Part shown: piece by piece, positions 53,701 to 59,700 of the stretch
Numbering within the stretch: position 1 is the stretch's first letter
Layout of the letters: each line of letters begins with the position of its first letter
NCBI RefSeq assembly: GCF_032854445.1
Contig: NC_088307.1
Location: forward strand, 8,616,001 to 8,680,000
DNA length: 64,000 nt
Origin: Liolophura sinensis
Lineage: Eukaryota; Mollusca; Polyplacophora; Chitonida; Chitonidae
Direction: 5' to 3'
Notes under the pieces: generated by a model
The model's database searches: none
Told to the model about the DNA's origin: nothing
Seen by the model: the letters and a program-made list of their open reading frames with translations, nothing else
Program-made: the position numbers and the translations under genes

Positions 53701-56700
53701 TTCAAACGGATCATCACTAAGGTAGACAATTTGGAGAAGGTTAGTATAAATATTGTGTTCAAACGGATCAGCACTAAGGTAAACAATGTGGAGAAGGTTG
53801 GTATAAAGATTGTGTTCAAACCAGTCAGCACTAGGATAGACAATTTGGAGAAGGTTAGTATAAAGATTGCGTTCAAACTGATCAGCACTAAGGTAAGACA
53901 CTCTGGAGAAGGTTAGTATGGGGATCAGCACTAGGATAGACAATTTGGAGAAGGTTAGTATAAAGATTGTGTTCAAACTGATCAGCACTAGGATAGACAA
54001 TTTGGAGAAGGTTAGTATGGGGATCAGCACTAGGATAGACAATCTGGAGAAGGTTAGTATGGGGATCAGTACTAGGATAGACAATCTGGAGAAGGTTAGT
54101 ATAAAGATTGTGTTCAAACCAATCAGCACTAGGATAGACACTCTGGAGAAGGTTAGTATGGGGATCAGCACTAGGATAGACAATCTGGAGAAGGTTAGTA
54201 TAAAGATTGTGTTCAAACCAATCAGCACTAGGATAGACACTCTGGAGAAGGTTAGTATGGGGATCAGCACTAGGATAGACAATCTGGAGAAGGTGAGTAT
54301 AAAGATTGTGTTCAAACTGATCAGCACTAGGATAGACAATTTGGAGAAGGTGAGTATAAATATTGTGTTCAAACCGATCAGCACTAGGATAAACAATGTG
54401 GAGAAGGTTAGTATGGGGATCAGCACTAGGATAGACAATCTGGAGAAGGTTAGTATAAAGATTGTGTTCAAACGGATCAGTACTAGGATAGACAATCTGG
54501 AGAAGGTTAGTATAAAGATTGTGTTCAAACGGATCATCACTAAGGTAAGACAATCTGGAGAAGGTTAGTATAAAGATTGTGTTCAAACGGATCATCACTA
54601 AGGTAAGACAATCTGGAGAAGGTTATCTATATGTGATGTATATATATATATGTATATTACCGAACTGATTCCTTATTTGTGGACATATCTGGTTGCTTGT
54701 GAATCAGATTGGAGAAGGATGCAAAATAAGGCACAAAATAGGACAGTGACGTGTTGTATTTTGTTGGGGGGGGGGAGTTGTGTGTATGAAATAAAATGTC
54801 TGTCATGTTTGCTGTGAATAGCTTTATTCTGACTCGTCTCCTTACCTCTGATTGGCTATGTTGTTGTGCAGGAGTCCGCCTCATTGGCTGATCGTCTGAT
54901 CCAGTATCAGGTGACTCGGGCGCAGGAGGCTGAGGAAATGTTTATCCTGAAGAACGAGCTGGCGTCAACCAAACAGCTTCTGCGGGACAACGACTACAAA
55001 TTACAGCAAGCTAACGATCAGATTCAGAACTTTGATCTGCAGGTATGCTACATTGTTATCCAAAATTTTATTGTGTTGTAAGCGGTTTGATTTGCTGGTT
55101 CAGTGGCTAAAGTCTTCAGGAATGACACAGGAACCTCCCACCAATGACACTGGTCGGTGTGAGTCCAGGTCATGCTGGCTTCCTCACCAGATGTATGTGG
55201 GAAGGTAAGGCAGCAACCTCCAGATGGTTGTGGGTTTCCCTCGGGCTCTGCCCAGTTTCCTCCCACCATGATGCTGGCCGCGTTGTTTTAGCGAATATAT
55301 TTTTGAGTACGGTGTAAAACACCAATCAAATAAACACATAATACCTGCGAAATACCGTAAAGTAATAGGTGTCCCTTATCACTTGAACCCAGCAGTGAGA
55401 GAATGGTCTGGGTTAGAAGCTTTGATGTCAGAAATGTCTGACAAACAGATTGACTTGCAGAGGTACTCTCGGCAACGAAAAATTCTGATGTAGAACATTC
55501 GACACCACTGAAATACAGAAATATAAAAACTTTGGCAACACTGAAATAATCTGTTTGTATATAAATAAAAATTAGATTTACTGTATCATTTCGATACAGA
55601 GGGAAAGGGATGCAGTTCGGATGAACAATATGATCCAGCAGTTACAGGAGGAGTTGGCTGATGTGAGAATTCGTGAAGCAGATGCCAACAGCACTGTGAA
55701 GGAGCTCAACACCAAAATCAACGACCTTGAAGATGTAGGTCACCTTAAACTAGAAATATTCACCTTTGATATTTTAAACGCATTTTGAGGTATGGTATAA
55801 AACGATAAAATGATATTCAGTACTGAAGACTGCCTGCTGAAATTTTGCAGTTGTGCCCTAATTTTTGGTTTTGTTATGTGGAAAACTGCAAATGATAACC
55901 ATCCCTGACCATCTGACCATCCCTTTTACATAATTCACATTTTTACACTTGATATTGTACCTTAATAAGACTATTTATCATGACTGGATTGTTGCTGTGT
56001 GAAATGGGCTGTGAGGTCAATATTCATTACTAAATAATGATGTTAATGAGCATTAATAATGAAGTAGTCATTATGAGAGTCTACGTGATCCTCAGTGTTA
56101 CATGTAGCATTCAGTGTTCACTGTGTTTCCCTGATATTTCACTTTAATACAGACTTTTTGTAAACTTAGTGGTGAGTTTGTTTGAAGTTCTGTATTTCAG
56201 GACCTCCAATGTGAAATGCCCCAAACATTCATGTTCCAGTTGGATGATACTTGAGCAGTGAGGTTGTTGTTGTTGTTTATTTGTAGACTAACCGTCAGCT
56301 GCAGCGAGCACCGAACAACGATGTAGAACAGCTTCAGGAGGAGTTGATAGCAGCGAAATTGCGAGAGGCTGAGGCCACGCTGTCTCTGAAGGAACTGAAA
56401 CAGAGGGTTCATGAGTTAGATTCCCTGTGGGAGGTAATTTGAGAGCGTTGAAAATTCGAACAAAAATACATTATGACCACAACACATGAAATTACATAAA
56501 ACATATTGTTTTAAAGTATTCAAGATTGTGGGTGTCTTGAAAAGGAATAGTACCAACATGAACGTGTGACATGGCCACAGGAAAGTGCTGTCTGTCAGCG
56601 TTGTGTTGAGGTCCTAGGCAGGAAGCGATTTGGCGAGTTTACTATAAAATATCTGTTGCATGGTTTTATATGGCCTAATATAAATGTATATCAAAGTTAT

Positions 56701-59700
56701 TGTGCCTTTGCATTGTTGAAACTTTGATCGCATATTTACCGATCAACTGATTTTGTTGTACAGAGGTAACTTTTATATTGCAAGATAAATTTTCCACTTT
56801 TCACAGTTAGTATAGCTAGTACAGCTGAAACACAGGGACTGCACCTTCGCTTGCAACCCAGGGTAGGCCTATGTCTGTAGACAGAACTATATTCACACCT
56901 TCTGACGATAATCCTGCACACCTCAGCAGGTCTCTGACACAGCCCAGTAGAGAGTTTGTCACATGTCAGTAGAGCGTTATTCAGTATCTCCGAGTGCGGT
57001 ACGAGTGTTAAACAATTGACTTTTAACCTGAGCTGTATATATATACCAGTAGGTATTGTTTATCTCACACTTTAACCATGTCAATTTCTCAAACTTTGGT
57101 TTCCATATATTAGCTAAGAATAATAATAGTCATGATTGAATTTATATAAAATTCATTTCATAGGCCCCTCCGATCAAGATAAAACAAAAAGCTTAATGGA
57201 TGCATGAATTTTGGATATTTAGCATGTGATATAAACTCTCTGAATATGCTTGTTTTCTTAGAAATTCATCATGGAGCGGTCGATTACTCCCACCTGTATG
57301 TCCCCTAAAGATAAATCCAAACCTGATGTGAAGACACTACAGGAAGAGCTTATGAGTGTTCGGCTCAGAGAGGCCGAGTCCTTGTCTGAACTGAAGACCA
57401 TGAAGAATAAAGTCATGGAACTAGAAACACAGGTATGTACTGGAGCTAGAAACACAGGTATGTACAGGAACTAGAAACGGAAGTATGTATTGGAGCTGGA
57501 AACATAGATATGTACTACAAGAGCTAGAAACAGGTATTTACTGGAGCTAGAAGCAAGGGTATGTACTGGAGCTAGAAACACAGGTATGTACAGGAGCTAG
57601 AAACACAGGTGTGTACAGGAGCTAGAAACACAGGTATGAACAGGAGCTAGAAACACAGGTATGTACTGGAGCTAGAAACACAGGTATGTACAGGAGCTAG
57701 AAACACAGGCATGCACTAGAGCTAGAAACACATATATGTACCGGAGCTAGAAACACAGGTATGCACTAGGGCTAGAAACACAGGTATGCACTGGAGCTAG
57801 AAACACAGGTATGCACTGGAGCTAGAAACACAGGTATGCACTGGAACTAGAAACACAGGTATGCACTGGAACTAGAAACACAGGTATGTACAGGAGCTAG
57901 AAACACAGGTATGTACAGGAACTAGAAACACAGGTATGTACAGGAACTAGAAACACAGGTATGTACAGGAACTAGAAACACAGATATGTACAGAACTAGA
58001 AACACAGGTATGTACAGGAGCTAGAAACACAGGTATTTATTTATTTGATCGTAGTTTATGCCCTGCTCAATAATTTCACGCTTATGCAGTGGGTGTCAGT
58101 TTTATGGGTGGAGGAAACTGGAGTTCCCCTGGTGAATCACCAAGCTTTATTGACTTACTGAGTAGACATACATGTACTTTTCCTACATGTGATTGGAACA
58201 CAGGCATGACATTGAGTGTTCAGTTTGATGGTAAACGATCGGAATGGCTCGTATGGTGGTTTGTTTACTTGTTTATGTAGTGTGATGTTCATTGAAGACC
58301 ACTTGTCTTCCACCAATATGGTGTGCATATATCTGTATCACATGTGGGAAAGTTTGTTTGTAACTTACCAAAGGTTGCCATAACTCTTAACTGCCTTTGT
58401 GTAAATGAAACATTCTTGAGATAATGATAAAATAAAGTGATGTTAACTTGAAAGGTTGATGATGCACCAGTGCCAGTTGGATTGTATGTTTGGATTTTTG
58501 GAATCAGATGTACACCAAACTTTTTGTATTTTCACAATTAAATGTACACCAATCAGTTCACATTTTCAGAATCACATATGCATCAAACAAGTATTATTAA
58601 AATCAGACAGAGGGGTTTGTATTTTCTGAATTAGATATGCACCAATCAATTTGTGTTTTCAGAATCAGATATGCACAAATCAAATTCGACGTATGGATGA
58701 CGATAACAAAACGAGTAAAGAACGTCTGGAGAAATCTGAGGAGAGAGAAAAGGAGCTGAAAGTGAAAGTAAAAGAACTGGAGAGGAAGACCTCTGACATG
58801 GAGTCTAAGGTAAGGGGAGGCAATCAGAGCAGGCGCCATGTTGACATCTTCACCTCATTGCATCAGTGGTGGCGCAGGAGCAATCTGCAACTCTACATTT
58901 TCACTTGTAAATCTGTGTTATTAGTGAAATGTGTCATGTGAAGTTTGTTGGCTTCTTGTAGCTTGTGACATATGATATAAGAAACAAACATGGTGTTTTT
59001 TGATTTATTACTTGACCAAACTTCACATAATTGTCTGAAGGTTGTCTTCACTGTATTTATAGAAACTATGTACATGTCTGCACGAACAACTTTGTGATAA
59101 ATGTGGAGGACACATTTGTGACCGTGTTGTACATTTATTTATTTGATTGGTATTTTGGGCTGTACACAAGAATATTTCACTTATAAAACGGCAGCCAGCA
59201 TTATGATGGAAGGAAACCAAGCAGAGCTCAGAGGAAACCCACAACCATCTGCAGGATGCTGACAGACCTTCCCACGTATGACCGGAGATGAAGCCTGCGT
59301 GAGCTGGAGTTGAACTCAAAGCTGCTGCATTGGTGAGAGCCATCTCATACACGTGGTAATAATGTTACTTTGAAAGAGAGGTGTATATTCTAACTTCTCA
59401 AACCATTCACAAAGTTGATGGAAATTTGTTTAGAGAGCTTAACTACTCAGTTGTTATTACAGGCCAGACATTGGTCAACCAGTAGTTCCTATACTGTAGC
59501 TGGTTGAGCTATCATGTTTGGTGTCTTCAGAATGATGCTTCAGTGAGGCAACATTAGTGCTGAATTTGCCACCTTTTTGACAAGGTTTATACTCTTTGGA
59601 AACAGGTTTGGGGCTCTAGCAAAATAATATTAAAAGTAACATTAGAACACAAGAAAATAAACAAACATTGATATTGTTGGGAAATGCAAACAGCCAAACC

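Noticed and set aside
53203-54598. 445- and 236-codon minus-strand frames
   Set aside because: Antisense shadows of the exon 9 donor array; the sense-strand origin of the unit is clear from exon 9.
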